In this document: positions 19,829 through 29,605 of the stretch, one piece after another
Position numbering within the stretch: the first letter of the stretch is position 1
Layout of the letters: every line of letters starts with the position of its first letter
From: Bin55 sp965205965
Lineage (GTDB): Bacteria > Pseudomonadota > Gammaproteobacteria > Pseudomonadales > Azotimanducaceae
Reading direction: 5' to 3'
Length of the DNA: 64,000 nt
Assembly: GCA_965205965.1 (NCBI GenBank)
Contig: CBDBHT010000007.1
Location: 806,001-870,000, forward strand
Translations under genes and position numbers: made by a program
Notes under the pieces: generated by a model
Databases searched by the model: none
Seen by the model: the letters and a program-made list of their open reading frames with translations, nothing else
What the model was told of the DNA's origin: nothing

Positions 19829-20709
19829 TGAACTTTCGCGAAGGAGTGGTGATTATAGCTCAAGGTATGGGAATGGGTGTAGCAGAAATACTCCCGGGCA
19901 TTTCCGGCGGAACCGTTGCAATCATTTTGGGAATTTATGAGCGCTTGATTGGAGGACTATCCAACTTGACTAGCTTACTTCCGATAAACCGCAACGCAAA
20001 CCAGTGGAGTGACTTTGCTCAGAACGCCGACCTGTATTTTCTTTTGCTGCTACTCATCGGAATGTTCACTGGAATGAGTTTAACCGTTCTTGGTATCGAC
20101 TACTTGCTGCATACGTCGACTAGTGGGATTGCCGGGTTGATATTTGGTTTAATCGCTGGCTCGATTGTGCGAGTAGCTCGGGAAACAAAGGCAAGGCACA
20201 TATTGTTTCTTGGAATTCCGGGAGCGATATTAGGTATTGGATTGAGTAGCATATCTATTAATATTGATAATATCGATCTCATTTCATTCCCGATGCTGCT
20301 AATTAGCGGTATCATTGCAAGTTGTGCTTGGTTGCTTCCAGGCGTTTCGGGAGCTTACTTACTGCTCTTGATTGGTGTATGGCAACCTATTGTGCATATT
20401 GCGGCTTCCTTCGACACCATTCGGCTCGGGACTTTCGGTGCTGGAATAATCCTTGGAACTCTCATGTTTTCGAAGGTGCTCCGCGTGTTGATCATACGCT
20501 ATCGCCAATGGGTTTTGGCTTTTTTTGTTGGAGTTCTGACGGCTACTGCTTGGCGAACTTGGCCTTTTCGTAACATAGAAACATCAGTATTTATCGGGGA
20601 AAGAACGGGTGATTACGAAACTACAATCGTTCTGACTGCGATGGCGATAGGACTAGCCCTTGTTACTTGTCTCACGTCTATAAAAACAAAAACAAATGTT
20701 GCATTGTAG
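19825..20709 (+). CDS. popT: DUF368 membrane protein, putative polyprenyl-phosphate transporter
   Basis: 294 residues with about eight hydrophobic segments and the two inverted DUF368 signatures: GMGMGVAEILPGISGGTVAIILGIYERLI at the N-terminus and LLPGVSGAYLLLLIGVWQPI near residue 170. Recent literature, as I recall it, assigns DUF368 proteins (PopT) to recycling undecaprenyl phosphate across the inner membrane for wall and LPS synthesis. The annotated start is GTG at 19825, overlapping pcm; ATG at 19828 is an equally good start. It overlaps nlpD by 14 bases. The symbol is by family only. Confidence 0.8.
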   Translation: MMNFREGVVIIAQGMGMGVAEILPGISGGTVAIILGIYERLIGGLSNLTSLLPINRNANQWSDFAQNADLYFLLLLLIGMFTGMSLTVLGIDYLLHTSTSGIAGLIFGLIAGSIVRVARETKARHILFLGIPGAILGIGLSSISINIDNIDLISFPMLLISGIIASCAWLLPGVSGAYLLLLIGVWQPIVHIAASFDTIRLGTFGAGIILGTLMFSKVLRVLIIRYRQWVLAFFVGVLTATAWRTWPFRNIETSVFIGERTGDYETTIVLTAMAIGLALVTCLTSIKTKTNVAL

Positions 20710-21559
20710 ATTTCTGTTATTTGCACTATTCGTTGCATCTGCTGTAGGATGCACGAGTCTAAACCCAGCACCAGTTATTGAGGCATCGCCCAACGCACAT
20801 GTAAGCGAAGAGGATGGCTACTATCTTGTTCGCGCGGGTGATACGGTATTTGCCATCGCCCATTTACACAGTTTGACGATCGAAGATTTTACACGCCTTA
20901 ATCGGCTTGAGCCTCCCTATACGATTTTCCCCGGTCAACGATTAAAGGTTCGGGGAGCCGTTACGGTATCGGAGAACTCATCGAGCTCGGAAACTATAAC
21001 CACGGCATCTAGTGAACCCAATTCGGGATCTGCCGTGGCTGAATCGACGATTGAAACCCAGTCGGGATCCGTTTCGTCGACGGAGCCCAACATTCAAACG
21101 AAGCCGATTCAATCAGCGCAACTATCTCCGATACCTAGTACGCCTTCGTCGACCGCTCGTATTCCACCAAAAGTGGTTGCACCAAAGCGAGATGGGAAAC
21201 AAAAAGAAGGCTGGCAATGGCCAGTTTCTGACCAGCCAATGTCAAGCTTCAGCTCAAAATCCAAGGGACTTGACTACATATTAGCTCCGGGGACGCCAAT
21301 TCGAGCTGCTGCTTCAGGGTTAGTTGTATATGCTGGTCCAGGCTTGGACGGGTTCAAGTACTTGGTGATCATCAAGCAATCAGACGTCTATTTATCAGCG
21401 TATGGCTTCAATGCTCCTCTCGAACTGACCGAAGGATCGGATATACAACGAGGGGACGTATTGACGACGGTTGAAGTGGGTAGTGCAGCGGATCAAAAAT
21501 TTCATTTTGAAGTGCGGCGCGACGGAAACGCGGTGGACCCGAAAAAAATCATCCGTTAG
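20696..21559 (+). CDS. nlpD: NlpD/EnvC-type lipoprotein, LysM plus degenerate M23 domain
   Basis: Lipoprotein signal MLHCRFLLFALFVASAVG with the lipidation Cys at residue 19. A LysM peptidoglycan-binding domain follows (YYLVRAGDTVFAIAHLHSLTIEDFTRLNRL ... IFPGQRLKV), then a Ser/Thr/Pro-rich linker (~95-160), then an M23 domain (GLDYILAPGTPIRAAASGLVVYAGPG ... KFHFEVRRDGNAVDPKKI). The zinc ligands of active M23 enzymes are not complete, as in NlpD, which activates amidases rather than cutting peptidoglycan. rpoS, the usual next gene, is absent. The promoter inside nlpD that drives rpoS elsewhere would have no target here. Confidence 0.9.
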   Translation: MLHCRFLLFALFVASAVGCTSLNPAPVIEASPNAHVSEEDGYYLVRAGDTVFAIAHLHSLTIEDFTRLNRLEPPYTIFPGQRLKVRGAVTVSENSSSSETITTASSEPNSGSAVAESTIETQSGSVSSTEPNIQTKPIQSAQLSPIPSTPSSTARIPPKVVAPKRDGKQKEGWQWPVSDQPMSSFSSKSKGLDYILAPGTPIRAAASGLVVYAGPGLDGFKYLVIIKQSDVYLSAYGFNAPLELTEGSDIQRGDVLTTVEVGSAADQKFHFEVRRDGNAVDPKKIIR

Positions 21560-21599
21560 CTTAGACCAGCGATCGGGTCAGCGTAGTTTCTTATCTCTG

Positions 21600-21923
21600 T
21601 TAGCGTTCAAGTAGAGTACGTTTGTCTTTAACTGTACGCCATTCGGCTTCATCTTCAGGAGGCTCTTGTTTGGCCGTTATATTCGGCCAAATCTCCGCGA
21701 GCTCCATGTTTAGTTCCAGGAATTCTTGTTGATCTTCCGGGATCTCGTCCTCAGAAAAGATAGCATCCACTGGACACTCTGGTTCACATAGCGCACAGTC
21801 AATGCATTCGTCGGGGTGTATGACGAGCATGTTGGGACCCTCGTAGAAGCAGTCCACGGGACAAACCTCCACACAGTCCGTTAGCTTGCACTTTATGCAA
21901 GACTCAGCGACAACGAACGTCAT
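21600..21923 (-). CDS. fdxA: 7Fe ferredoxin
   Basis: 107 residues. Two cysteine clusters, CIKCKLTDCVEVCPVDCF and CIDCALCEPECPVDAIF, bind a [3Fe-4S] and a [4Fe-4S] cluster. The C-terminal extension (LNMELAEIWPNITAKQEPPEDEAEW) is typical of FdxA. It lies just downstream of mutS on the same strand (34 bases apart) and converges on nlpD; fdxA next to mutS is common in gammaproteobacteria. Confidence 0.95.
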   Translation of the reverse strand: MTFVVAESCIKCKLTDCVEVCPVDCFYEGPNMLVIHPDECIDCALCEPECPVDAIFSEDEIPEDQQEFLELNMELAEIWPNITAKQEPPEDEAEWRTVKDKRTLLER

Positions 21924-21957
21924 CTAGGTATTCTTTGAATTGATCAAGCAAGGCGAC

Positions 21958-24588
21958 CTATTTTACTTGTGTACAAATTCCATTCAATCGTGCCGTGGAT
22001 TGCGCTTCTTCAACTAGTTCATAGAGTAACGCCTGTGCTGCGCGTGGTGACAGTGAATCCACGTCCAAATTTTTCATGCGATCAACTAAATGCTTAAAGA
22101 CGGAAAGTTTTTGTTGAGCCGCAAATAGGTCAATCTGATCAATTTGACGATTGTCAATAGCCTGAGTTTCGAATTCGCGCAGTAGTTCTTTTGCACGAGA
22201 TAGAACCAGTGTGGGTACTCCAGCAAGCCGTGCAACTTGTACACCATAACTTTGCGATACAGCCCCGTCTTGAACGGTATGAAGGAAGATCACTTCCCCA
22301 TTATGTTCAATTGCATCGAGGTGCATATTTGCAACACCATGTAAAGTTTCGGGCAGGTCCGTGAGTTCGAAGAAATGGGTGGCGAATAGCGTAAATGCAC
22401 GAATATGAGATGCAATCTCTTCAACAATCGCCCATGCGAGTGCTAGTCCGTCATAAGTACTAGTGCCGCGTCCGATCTCATCAAGCAATACTAAACTTTT
22501 ATCAGTAGCGTTATTCAATATGTTGGCCGTCTGACTCATCTCGACCATAAAAGTCGACTTTCCGGCTGTTAGATCATCGGACGCACCGATTCGTGAAAAG
22601 ATACGGTCAATCGCCCCTATTCGTGCCCTCGTTGCAGGTACGAAGCTACCTGCGTATGCAAGTAGCACAATAATCGCTACTTGCCGCATATACGTTGACT
22701 TTCCTCCCATGTTTGGTCCGGTCACTATCAGCATACGTCGTTGGTCGTTGAGTTCGATCGAATTTGGCACGAAAACGGTTCCTGGGATGTTTGCCACTAC
22801 CGGGTGTCGACCGTCCACTATCGTTATGCCTGGATCGTCCGAACATGACGGTCGAATAAAGTTAAACCGTCGCGCAACTTTGGCAAAAGAGAGAAGTACG
22901 TCAACGCGTGCTAGAGCGTCAGCGATAGCGTTCAATGGATGCAATACATCTTGCAGCTGACGTACGAGAGCTTCGTACAGTTTCTTTTCAACTTGGAGTG
23001 CTTGTGCAGTGGAGATTGCCATGCGTTGCTCAAAATTTTTCAAATCTGGAACCACATAGCGCTCCGCACTTTTTAACGTCTGTCTGCGCGTGTAGTAATC
23101 GGGTACGTCAAACTTCGTATTGCGGCTGATTTCAATATAGTAACCATGGATACGGTTATAGCCAACGCGCAGTGCCGGCAATCCAGTACGATCACGCTCT
23201 CGCTGCTCCAGTCGCTGAAGGAATGCATTCTCACCGGCTTGAATGGCTCTAATTTCATCAAGTTCCGTATCAAATCCCTTTGCAATAAAGCCTCCGTCCC
23301 GAATGGTCGCAGGCGGCGAATCGACCAAAGCACGTTCCAACAGCTGCCGTAGGTCGATGAGTTCTGAGAGCTCGTTGAATCGTACAGTTTCGCTTTCAAG
23401 TCCAAGCTCGATCATCATTGGTTTGATGGTCGAGAAAGAAGCCAATCCACATCTTAGTCCGACTAAGTCTCGCGGGGACGGCGAACCCAGTGCGATACGT
23501 GCAACGATGCGCTGTAGATCACTAATGGATTTTAGCTCATTCGTAAACGCGTCTACGACGTGTTGCTCTAACAATGCAGTGACGACATCATGTCTTTCTT
23601 GCACTTTCGGTAGGTCGGTAAGCGGTTCATGCAACCACTGACGAATCAAACGCGAGCCCATGGCAGTCTCGGTTAAATCCATAATGCTGATAAGGGTGCC
23701 ATCTGTAGTTGGTGCGTTAATGCGTGTATCAATTTCAAGGTTTCGGCGAGTGTGCGCGTCAATACTAATAGTGGTACTTGTCATAGTCCGCCGTATCGAA
23801 TCGATGAAGTCGAGCGGTTGCTTCCATGCATCTTTGGCATAATTAAGGACCGCCGCTGCGGCACCAATGGCTGGCGCAAATCCCTCTATCCCGTAACCGT
23901 CTAGGTCGCAAACGTTGAAATGACTTAAAAGTGTTTGTTTTCCTAAGACCGTGTCGAATTGCATTGGGTTTAATTCGTTAATGGGGATGGAATCAAATGG
24001 CGATGAAATATTTTCAGGAACGATGATTTCAGTTGGCCGAACTCGATTTACGATTTCGGTGATTTCATTCACGTCCTGCGATTCAAACACGTAAAATGCC
24101 CGCGACGAAATATTGAGCCACGCAATCCCTATACGGGGTGACGTACCAGATTCTGAATGAAATGCAAGAAGAATACTTTCGCGTGAGCCATCAAGAATAG
24201 CGTCGTCGGCGAGCGTACCTGGAGTCACGACTCGAGTAACCTCACGTTTGATTGGACCTTTTGCAGTATTGGGGTCTCCAATTTGCTCACATATAGCTAC
24301 GGAGCGGCCTTGTGCGATCAGCCGGCCTAGATAGGATTCCAGTGTGTGTGCAGGAACCCCGCACATGGGGATTCGTTGTCCCGATGACCTGCCGCGCGCG
24401 GTTAGCACGATATTGAGTAATTGGGACGCTTCGTTTGCGTCATCCCAAAAAAGCTCGTAGAAATCACCCATACGATAGAACAGCAAAATATTGGGGTACT
24501 GTGCTTTTATCTGCAGATATTGTTGCATGACTGGTGAATGTTCACCGTCGAGTTGTAGCTTGTTGATTGGTTTGCTGTCGGGTTTCAT
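21958..24588 (-). CDS. mutS: DNA mismatch repair protein MutS
   Basis: 876 residues, full length. The mismatch-binding domain I carries the Phe-x-Glu motif in YRMGDFYELFWDDA. The ATPase domain has Walker A GPNMGGKST, STFMVEMSQTANILNNAT, Walker B LVLLDEIGRGTSTYDG and FATHFFELTDL. The start MKPDSKPINKLQLDGEHSPVMQQYLQIKAQYP leads directly into the conserved N-terminus. It is divergent from recA with 76 bases between them. cinA and rpoS, often nearby, are missing. Confidence 0.97.
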   Translation of the reverse strand: MKPDSKPINKLQLDGEHSPVMQQYLQIKAQYPNILLFYRMGDFYELFWDDANEASQLLNIVLTARGRSSGQRIPMCGVPAHTLESYLGRLIAQGRSVAICEQIGDPNTAKGPIKREVTRVVTPGTLADDAILDGSRESILLAFHSESGTSPRIGIAWLNISSRAFYVFESQDVNEITEIVNRVRPTEIIVPENISSPFDSIPINELNPMQFDTVLGKQTLLSHFNVCDLDGYGIEGFAPAIGAAAAVLNYAKDAWKQPLDFIDSIRRTMTSTTISIDAHTRRNLEIDTRINAPTTDGTLISIMDLTETAMGSRLIRQWLHEPLTDLPKVQERHDVVTALLEQHVVDAFTNELKSISDLQRIVARIALGSPSPRDLVGLRCGLASFSTIKPMMIELGLESETVRFNELSELIDLRQLLERALVDSPPATIRDGGFIAKGFDTELDEIRAIQAGENAFLQRLEQRERDRTGLPALRVGYNRIHGYYIEISRNTKFDVPDYYTRRQTLKSAERYVVPDLKNFEQRMAISTAQALQVEKKLYEALVRQLQDVLHPLNAIADALARVDVLLSFAKVARRFNFIRPSCSDDPGITIVDGRHPVVANIPGTVFVPNSIELNDQRRMLIVTGPNMGGKSTYMRQVAIIVLLAYAGSFVPATRARIGAIDRIFSRIGASDDLTAGKSTFMVEMSQTANILNNATDKSLVLLDEIGRGTSTYDGLALAWAIVEEIASHIRAFTLFATHFFELTDLPETLHGVANMHLDAIEHNGEVIFLHTVQDGAVSQSYGVQVARLAGVPTLVLSRAKELLREFETQAIDNRQIDQIDLFAAQQKLSVFKHLVDRMKNLDVDSLSPRAAQALLYELVEEAQSTARLNGICTQVK

Positions 24589-24624
24589 GACTGTAGGCAG
24601 TAGAATTTTCTATTGCAATTTGAA

Positions 24625-24640
24625 CTGATTATATATACAG
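24625..24640. promoter_or_regulatory. LexA (SOS) box upstream of recA
   Basis: CTG-N10-CAG with an AT-alternating spacer (CTGATTATATATACAG), matching the gammaproteobacterial LexA consensus. It is 25 bases before the recA ATG, where it would overlap the promoter. It lies in the mutS-recA divergent region but is much closer to recA. Confidence 0.85.
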
Positions 24641-24664
24641 TTATCTAAATTTAGGGAGAAACAA

Positions 24665-25738
24665 ATGGCACAAGAAACAAAGGATAAAGCACTAAAGGCG
24701 GCACTAGGACAAATCGAAAGCCAATACGGCCGCGGGTCAATTATGCGACTTGGTGATCGAGAACTTGAGGCTGTTCCAGCGATATCTACCGGTTCTCTTG
24801 GTCTTGACGTTGCTCTGGGCATTGGTGGATTACCGCGTGGTCGGGTAGTTGAAATATACGGTCCTGAGTCCTCTGGTAAAACATCGCTAACTTTACACGT
24901 TATTGCGCAAGCCCAGCGCGAGGGTGGAACGTGCGCCTTCATAGACGCTGAGCATGCACTTGACCCTATTTTCGCAGAAATGCTCGGTGTTAACACCGAT
25001 GATTTGTTAATTTCGCAACCAGATACTGGTGAACAAGCATTGGAAATCACAGATCTTATCGTTCGCTCTGGAGCGGTAGACGTCATCGTAATTGACTCCG
25101 TCGCAGCACTTACACCCAAAGCTGAAATAGAAGGTGAGATGGGCGATTCCCATATCGGTCTACAAGCGCGCCTTATGAGCCAAGCACTTCGAAAGATGAC
25201 CGCCAATATCAAGAATGCAAACGCCTTAGTGATTTTCATCAATCAAATCCGATTAAAAATTGGCGTTATGTTCGGCTCACCAGAGACTACAACGGGGGGA
25301 AATGCTCTCAAGTTCTACGCGTCGGTTAGGCTTGATATACGTCGGATCGGCGCGGTGAAGAATGGTGACGAAGTTATCGGTAACGAAACTCGCGTGAAAG
25401 TCGTGAAAAACAAAGTTGCTCCCCCGTTTCGTCAGGCCGAATTTCAGATTCTTTACAACAAGGGTATTGTCCACGAGATGGAAATTTTAGATCTCGGAGT
25501 CCAACAAAAAATTCTTGATAAGTCGGGTGCTTGGTACTCGTTCGATGGCGAACGGGTTGGTCAAGGTCGAAAGAACGCCGCCGCATGGCTGGAGGAGCAT
25601 CCAGACGTAGCCGAGAAAATTGAATCTCGTATCCGTGACGAGCTGCTCCCGAAAGTGGAACCTAGTAGAAAATTTGCCGCGAATCATGGGGAAAGGAATA
25701 CTAAGGCCGTCGAAAAAGTCGTAGATGGGATCGGCTAA
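24665..25738 (+). CDS. recA: Recombinase RecA
   Basis: 357 residues. Walker A GPESSGKT at 66-73, VIVIDSVAALTPKAEIEGEMGDSHIGLQARLMSQALRK (Walker B and loop L1), IFINQIRLKIGVMFGSPETTTGGNALKFYASVRLDIRR (loop L2). Strong ribosome site AGGGAG 8 bases before the ATG. LexA box upstream. The acidic C-terminal tail is short and relatively basic (ERNTKAVEKVVDGIG) compared with E. coli. It is followed by its regulator recX after 15 bases. Confidence 0.98.
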   Translation: MAQETKDKALKAALGQIESQYGRGSIMRLGDRELEAVPAISTGSLGLDVALGIGGLPRGRVVEIYGPESSGKTSLTLHVIAQAQREGGTCAFIDAEHALDPIFAEMLGVNTDDLLISQPDTGEQALEITDLIVRSGAVDVIVIDSVAALTPKAEIEGEMGDSHIGLQARLMSQALRKMTANIKNANALVIFINQIRLKIGVMFGSPETTTGGNALKFYASVRLDIRRIGAVKNGDEVIGNETRVKVVKNKVAPPFRQAEFQILYNKGIVHEMEILDLGVQQKILDKSGAWYSFDGERVGQGRKNAAAWLEEHPDVAEKIESRIRDELLPKVEPSRKFAANHGERNTKAVEKVVDGIG

Positions 25739-25753
25739 TCAACACCATCCTGA

Positions 25754-26227
25754 ATGTGCGAACCGCGTATCCGAGAATCCTACGAACGAGCAGTTCGTCT
25801 ATTGACGCTGCGCGAACACACGAAGCTTGAATTGCGTCGCAAACTTGGCGTACGTCAATCAAATCCAAAAATCGTTGACGCCGTCATTCAGCGATTGGAA
25901 GATGAAGGTTATCTTTCTGAAGAGAGATTTATCGAGATTTTCGTTCGCTCACGGCTAAATAAAGGACAAGGCCCATTAAAAATTCAAGCCGCGTTGCGCG
26001 AGCGTGGAATTTCGGATCAGCTAATCAGCACGTATCTCGCGTTTGATGATGAATTCTGGATTGCCAAGGCAACCTCAGTTGACCAGAAGAAGTTCTCTAC
26101 GGACCAGCCGAGTCAAGGTAGCGGTCGAAAAACTCAAATTACTTTATGGCAACGAAGAGTTCAGTTCTTAGAAGATCGAGGTTTTTCGCCCTACACGATT
26201 CAAAAAGTAGTAAAGCCGTTCGAATGA
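25754..26227 (+). CDS. recX: Regulatory protein RecX
   Basis: 157 residues. Three-helix repeats typical of RecX: RAVRLLTLREHTKLELRRKL, VIQRLEDEGYLSEERFIEIFVRSRLNKGQGPLKIQAALRERGIS and QRRVQFLEDRGFSPYTIQKVV. Binds and modulates the RecA filament. Immediately downstream of recA on the same strand, probably in the same SOS transcript. Confidence 0.93.
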   Translation: MCEPRIRESYERAVRLLTLREHTKLELRRKLGVRQSNPKIVDAVIQRLEDEGYLSEERFIEIFVRSRLNKGQGPLKIQAALRERGISDQLISTYLAFDDEFWIAKATSVDQKKFSTDQPSQGSGRKTQITLWQRRVQFLEDRGFSPYTIQKVVKPFE

Positions 26228-26981
26228 TGAGGCCTGTGCGCCGTTCTGCTGAAATGTTTTAATAAAATCGTGAGCGTAAATATTTAGAGTGAGAGTAGAA
26301 ATTCCTCGTATCGCATATGGAATCGCGTATAAAAAAGTATAGAAACAATCATCGCTATTATGATATAGCGGTCCTCACGGCAACTTCAAATTCTGAGTTT
26401 ACCTAGGGCGGTGTCTATGAATACGGACATGAGGATGATTTGTTAAACAAGCTAGACCATTTGTCGACGGTGCCGACGGTTTAGTACTGCTATACATAGT
26501 TTAGTGGTGACGATTTTTCTGGCCGAATATCTGAGTGATTCAAAAAATGCATATTTGGATACTGAGTTAATGGGAGTGCGGAGAATGGTTCGCTAGCGTT
26601 ACTTTATCGTGATCTCGGTGATCGTGGTCCTTAGTTTCCGTGATGGTCAGCTAAATCGTTAGGTTGAATGTAAGCAAGTTGGTGCTTCGAACAGGCTGCC
26701 GTGGGAAGGTTGGATATGAAGTGGGAAAGCAGCACTGGAGTACAGAAAATAGTTGTATGCTTGAACTCTGGCTGATGGTCTTTCTTAGGAGTCGCGATGA
26801 ATGCGCTGGTTCCTTTCTGCACATGTTGCTCGAAGGCGTACAGCTTAATTGTAGTAAGCATTTTTCAGATAATATAGAAGACATTCGGCGTTTATCTATA
26901 AATGGTGTTCTAACGGGCTGTCAGGATGTTGCGTTAGGAGGATTTATACGCCATACCCTAATATCTAGCGAAGTCAATTCA
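26228..26981. other. Long intergenic region without a confident gene
   Basis: 750 bases between recX and alaS. The alaS frame stays open back to 26664 but the extra 106 residues (MNVSKLVLRTGCRGKVGYEV ...) do not resemble AlaS. A minus-strand frame at 26631-26861 (MLTTIKLYAFEQHVQKGTSAFIATPKK) is unsupported. Composition suggests decayed sequence; it should contain the alaS promoter. Confidence 0.5.
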
Positions 26982-29603
26982 ATGCGAACCGAACAGATAC
27001 GCGAAGCCTATTTATCGTTCTTCGAAGATCGAGGGCATCGCGTTGTACCGTCCAGTGCGCTAGTTCCACTTAATGATCCAACGTTGCTATTTACGAGTGC
27101 GGGTATGGTCCAGTTCAAAGATGCACTCCTCGGCCGAGAGAGACTTGACTATTCGAGAGCTACCTCATGTCAACGGTGTATTCGCGCGGGCGGAAAGCAC
27201 AATGACTTAGCAAATGTTGGCTATACATCTCGTCATCACACAATGTTTGAGATGCTTGGAAATTTCAGTTTCGGTGATTACTTCAAGGAAGAAGCAATCG
27301 ATTGGGCATGGACTTTTGTTACCGAAGTCTTAGATCTGGCCGTGGATAAAATTTGGGTGACGGTGCATCCGACCGACGAAGAAGCAAGAAACGTTTGGGC
27401 CAAAAAGATCGGAATACGTCCGGATCGGCTGGTGAATCATGCCGACAATTTTTGGGCCATGGGGGACACGGGGCCTTGCGGACCGGATAGTGAAATTTTT
27501 TATGACCAGGGCCCATCGGTTGTTGGTGGTCCTCCAGGTTCTCCCGATGAAGATGGGGACAGATTCTTGGAGATATGGAATTTGGTTTTTCCACAGTTCG
27601 ACCGTACTTCGGGCGATGAACTCGTACCATTGGCAGCACCTGGCGTTGATACCGGAATGGGAATCGAACGAGTTGCTTCGATAAAACAAGGGGTACATTC
27701 AAATTACCAAATAGATCTTTTTCAAGTTCTGTTGAATGTAGCAAGGAGTATTGCGGGAATCTCGCAAGACGTTTCCAAGGAAAAAGCCGTATCTTTGAAC
27801 GTACTGGCGGACCACATACGTTCCGTTTCATTTCTTATTGCCGACGGCGTTATACCTGCGAATGACGGTCGAGGATACGTGCTTCGTCGAATCATTCGGC
27901 GTGCGAGTCGACATGGACATAAACTAGGCATAGATATGCCTTTTTTCTATCGGCTAGTCGAACCACTGGTTGAAGTAATGGGGAGCGCATATCCGGTTCT
28001 GATTGATGCACATGAGAACATTGTAAGTACCGTTCAGGAGGAGGAAGACCGGTTTCATGACACGTTGCGGCGGGGCATGGATTTACTCTCCAACAGACTA
28101 AAAGCCGTTAAGGGCGATACCCTTTCTGGAGATACGGTCTTTGAGCTTTTTGACACGCATGGCTTCCCCGTGGACCTTACTGCGGACATTGCTAGGGAGT
28201 ACGGTCTGAAAATTGATGAAGGCAGATTTTCGGTTTTGATGGAAAGGCAGCGCGAGCGTGCTCGCACTACGGGACGATTTGGCTTTTCTCTTGAGCAGAA
28301 GATACCAATAGAAGGGAACGTCGAGTTTCTTGGTTACGGAACGTTAAGGCTTGATGCGCGAGTTATACGTCTTATATATCTGCAAAATGATGAGCCCTCT
28401 GACGTACAGGAGTTGAGTGAAGGTCAAGAAGGCATAGTTATGCTCGATCGTACATCTCTCTACGCGGAAGCTGGAGGACAAATTGGAGATAGGGGGGATA
28501 TTCAATCAGCTGATGCCAAGTTTGTTGTTGTCGACACGACAAAGGGAGGAGGGCAATATCTGCACCGTGGTTATGTAAAAAATGGTTCGCTTAAAGTAGG
28601 AGACTTTGTAAGTGCTACGGTCGACGAGGACCATCGTAGCAATACCGCTAGAAATCATTCAGCCACGCATTTACTGCATGCTGCCCTGAGGGAAGTTCTA
28701 GGTGAACATGTAAAACAGCAAGGTTCCTTGGTTGACTCCGAACACTTAAGGTTTGACTTCTCACACGATAGACCTCTTACTCAGGATGAAATCTCTAGTC
28801 TTAATCGGCTGGTAAACACAAAGATTCGGCAGAACAGCCTCGTTAAAACTGATCACATGACATACGACGATGCAATGAGCAAAGGTGCGATAGCCCTTTT
28901 CGGCGAAAAATATGATAACGAGGTTCGAGTACTGATCATGGGAAATGGTTTCTCAGTCGAACTTTGCGGGGGAACTCACGTAAATCGAACCGGTGACATT
29001 GGATTTTTTTACGTGAAATCTCAGTCCGGAATCGCGGCGGGGATAAGGCGTATTGAAGCAGTTACGGGTACTGCGGCTTTGGTGGTCGTTGATGAGACGG
29101 AAAGTATGCTGACAAAAGTCGCACGAATCTTAAAGACGTCCAAGGACGATGCTGTTTCCAAAGTCCACAATCTTGTTGAACGAGTCCAAGAGTTGGGGAA
29201 AGCATTAGATAGCGTTCAACTATCAAACGTTCAAAATGAGAGCCGCAACCTAATTAAATGTGCGACTTCAGTGGGAGAGCTAAAAGTTGTCGCCGTTCGG
29301 GTGGATAAGGATGCAAAAACGGTAATGGCACTGATGGATGATCTTAGGTCGCAAATGAATTCATACGTGGTGGTGCTAGCATCCATTCAAGATGGGAAAG
29401 TCAGCCTTGTTTGCGGCGTACCTAAACATCTTGCGAGTGAGATTTCTGCAAGAGACGTTATTAATTTTGTTGCCGATCGAGTCGGAGCGCGAGGAGGCGG
29501 AAGACTGGACTTGGCCCGCGCTGGAGGAGGGAATCGTCCAGAAGCTCTGCCCGTGGCGCTTGAATCGGTTTCTGAATTCGTTCGCGAAAAGATTTCTATC
29601 TAG
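26982..29603 (+). CDS. alaS: Alanyl-tRNA synthetase
   Basis: Class II synthetase charging tRNA-Ala. I place the start at the ATG at 26982, giving MRTEQIREAYLSFFEDRGHRVVPSSALVP, the family's invariant N-terminus; this makes 873 residues, close to E. coli (876). Catalytic core: FTSAGMVQFKDALLG, CIRAGGKHNDLANVG, HHTMFEMLGNFSFGDYFKEEAI. The editing domain has the zinc motif HSATHLLHAAL and CGGTH. The C-terminal DHHA1-type domain ends RVGARGGGRLDLARAGG. lysC follows 2 bases later. Confidence 0.97.
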   Translation: MRTEQIREAYLSFFEDRGHRVVPSSALVPLNDPTLLFTSAGMVQFKDALLGRERLDYSRATSCQRCIRAGGKHNDLANVGYTSRHHTMFEMLGNFSFGDYFKEEAIDWAWTFVTEVLDLAVDKIWVTVHPTDEEARNVWAKKIGIRPDRLVNHADNFWAMGDTGPCGPDSEIFYDQGPSVVGGPPGSPDEDGDRFLEIWNLVFPQFDRTSGDELVPLAAPGVDTGMGIERVASIKQGVHSNYQIDLFQVLLNVARSIAGISQDVSKEKAVSLNVLADHIRSVSFLIADGVIPANDGRGYVLRRIIRRASRHGHKLGIDMPFFYRLVEPLVEVMGSAYPVLIDAHENIVSTVQEEEDRFHDTLRRGMDLLSNRLKAVKGDTLSGDTVFELFDTHGFPVDLTADIAREYGLKIDEGRFSVLMERQRERARTTGRFGFSLEQKIPIEGNVEFLGYGTLRLDARVIRLIYLQNDEPSDVQELSEGQEGIVMLDRTSLYAEAGGQIGDRGDIQSADAKFVVVDTTKGGGQYLHRGYVKNGSLKVGDFVSATVDEDHRSNTARNHSATHLLHAALREVLGEHVKQQGSLVDSEHLRFDFSHDRPLTQDEISSLNRLVNTKIRQNSLVKTDHMTYDDAMSKGAIALFGEKYDNEVRVLIMGNGFSVELCGGTHVNRTGDIGFFYVKSQSGIAAGIRRIEAVTGTAALVVVDETESMLTKVARILKTSKDDAVSKVHNLVERVQELGKALDSVQLSNVQNESRNLIKCATSVGELKVVAVRVDKDAKTVMALMDDLRSQMNSYVVVLASIQDGKVSLVCGVPKHLASEISARDVINFVADRVGARGGGRLDLARAGGGNRPEALPVALESVSEFVREKISI

Positions 29604-29605
29604 TC

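Noticed and set aside
26664..26981. N-terminal extension giving a 979-residue AlaS
   Set aside because: The family N-terminus begins at the ATG at 26982 and gives the normal 873 residues. The extra 106 residues have no AlaS similarity.
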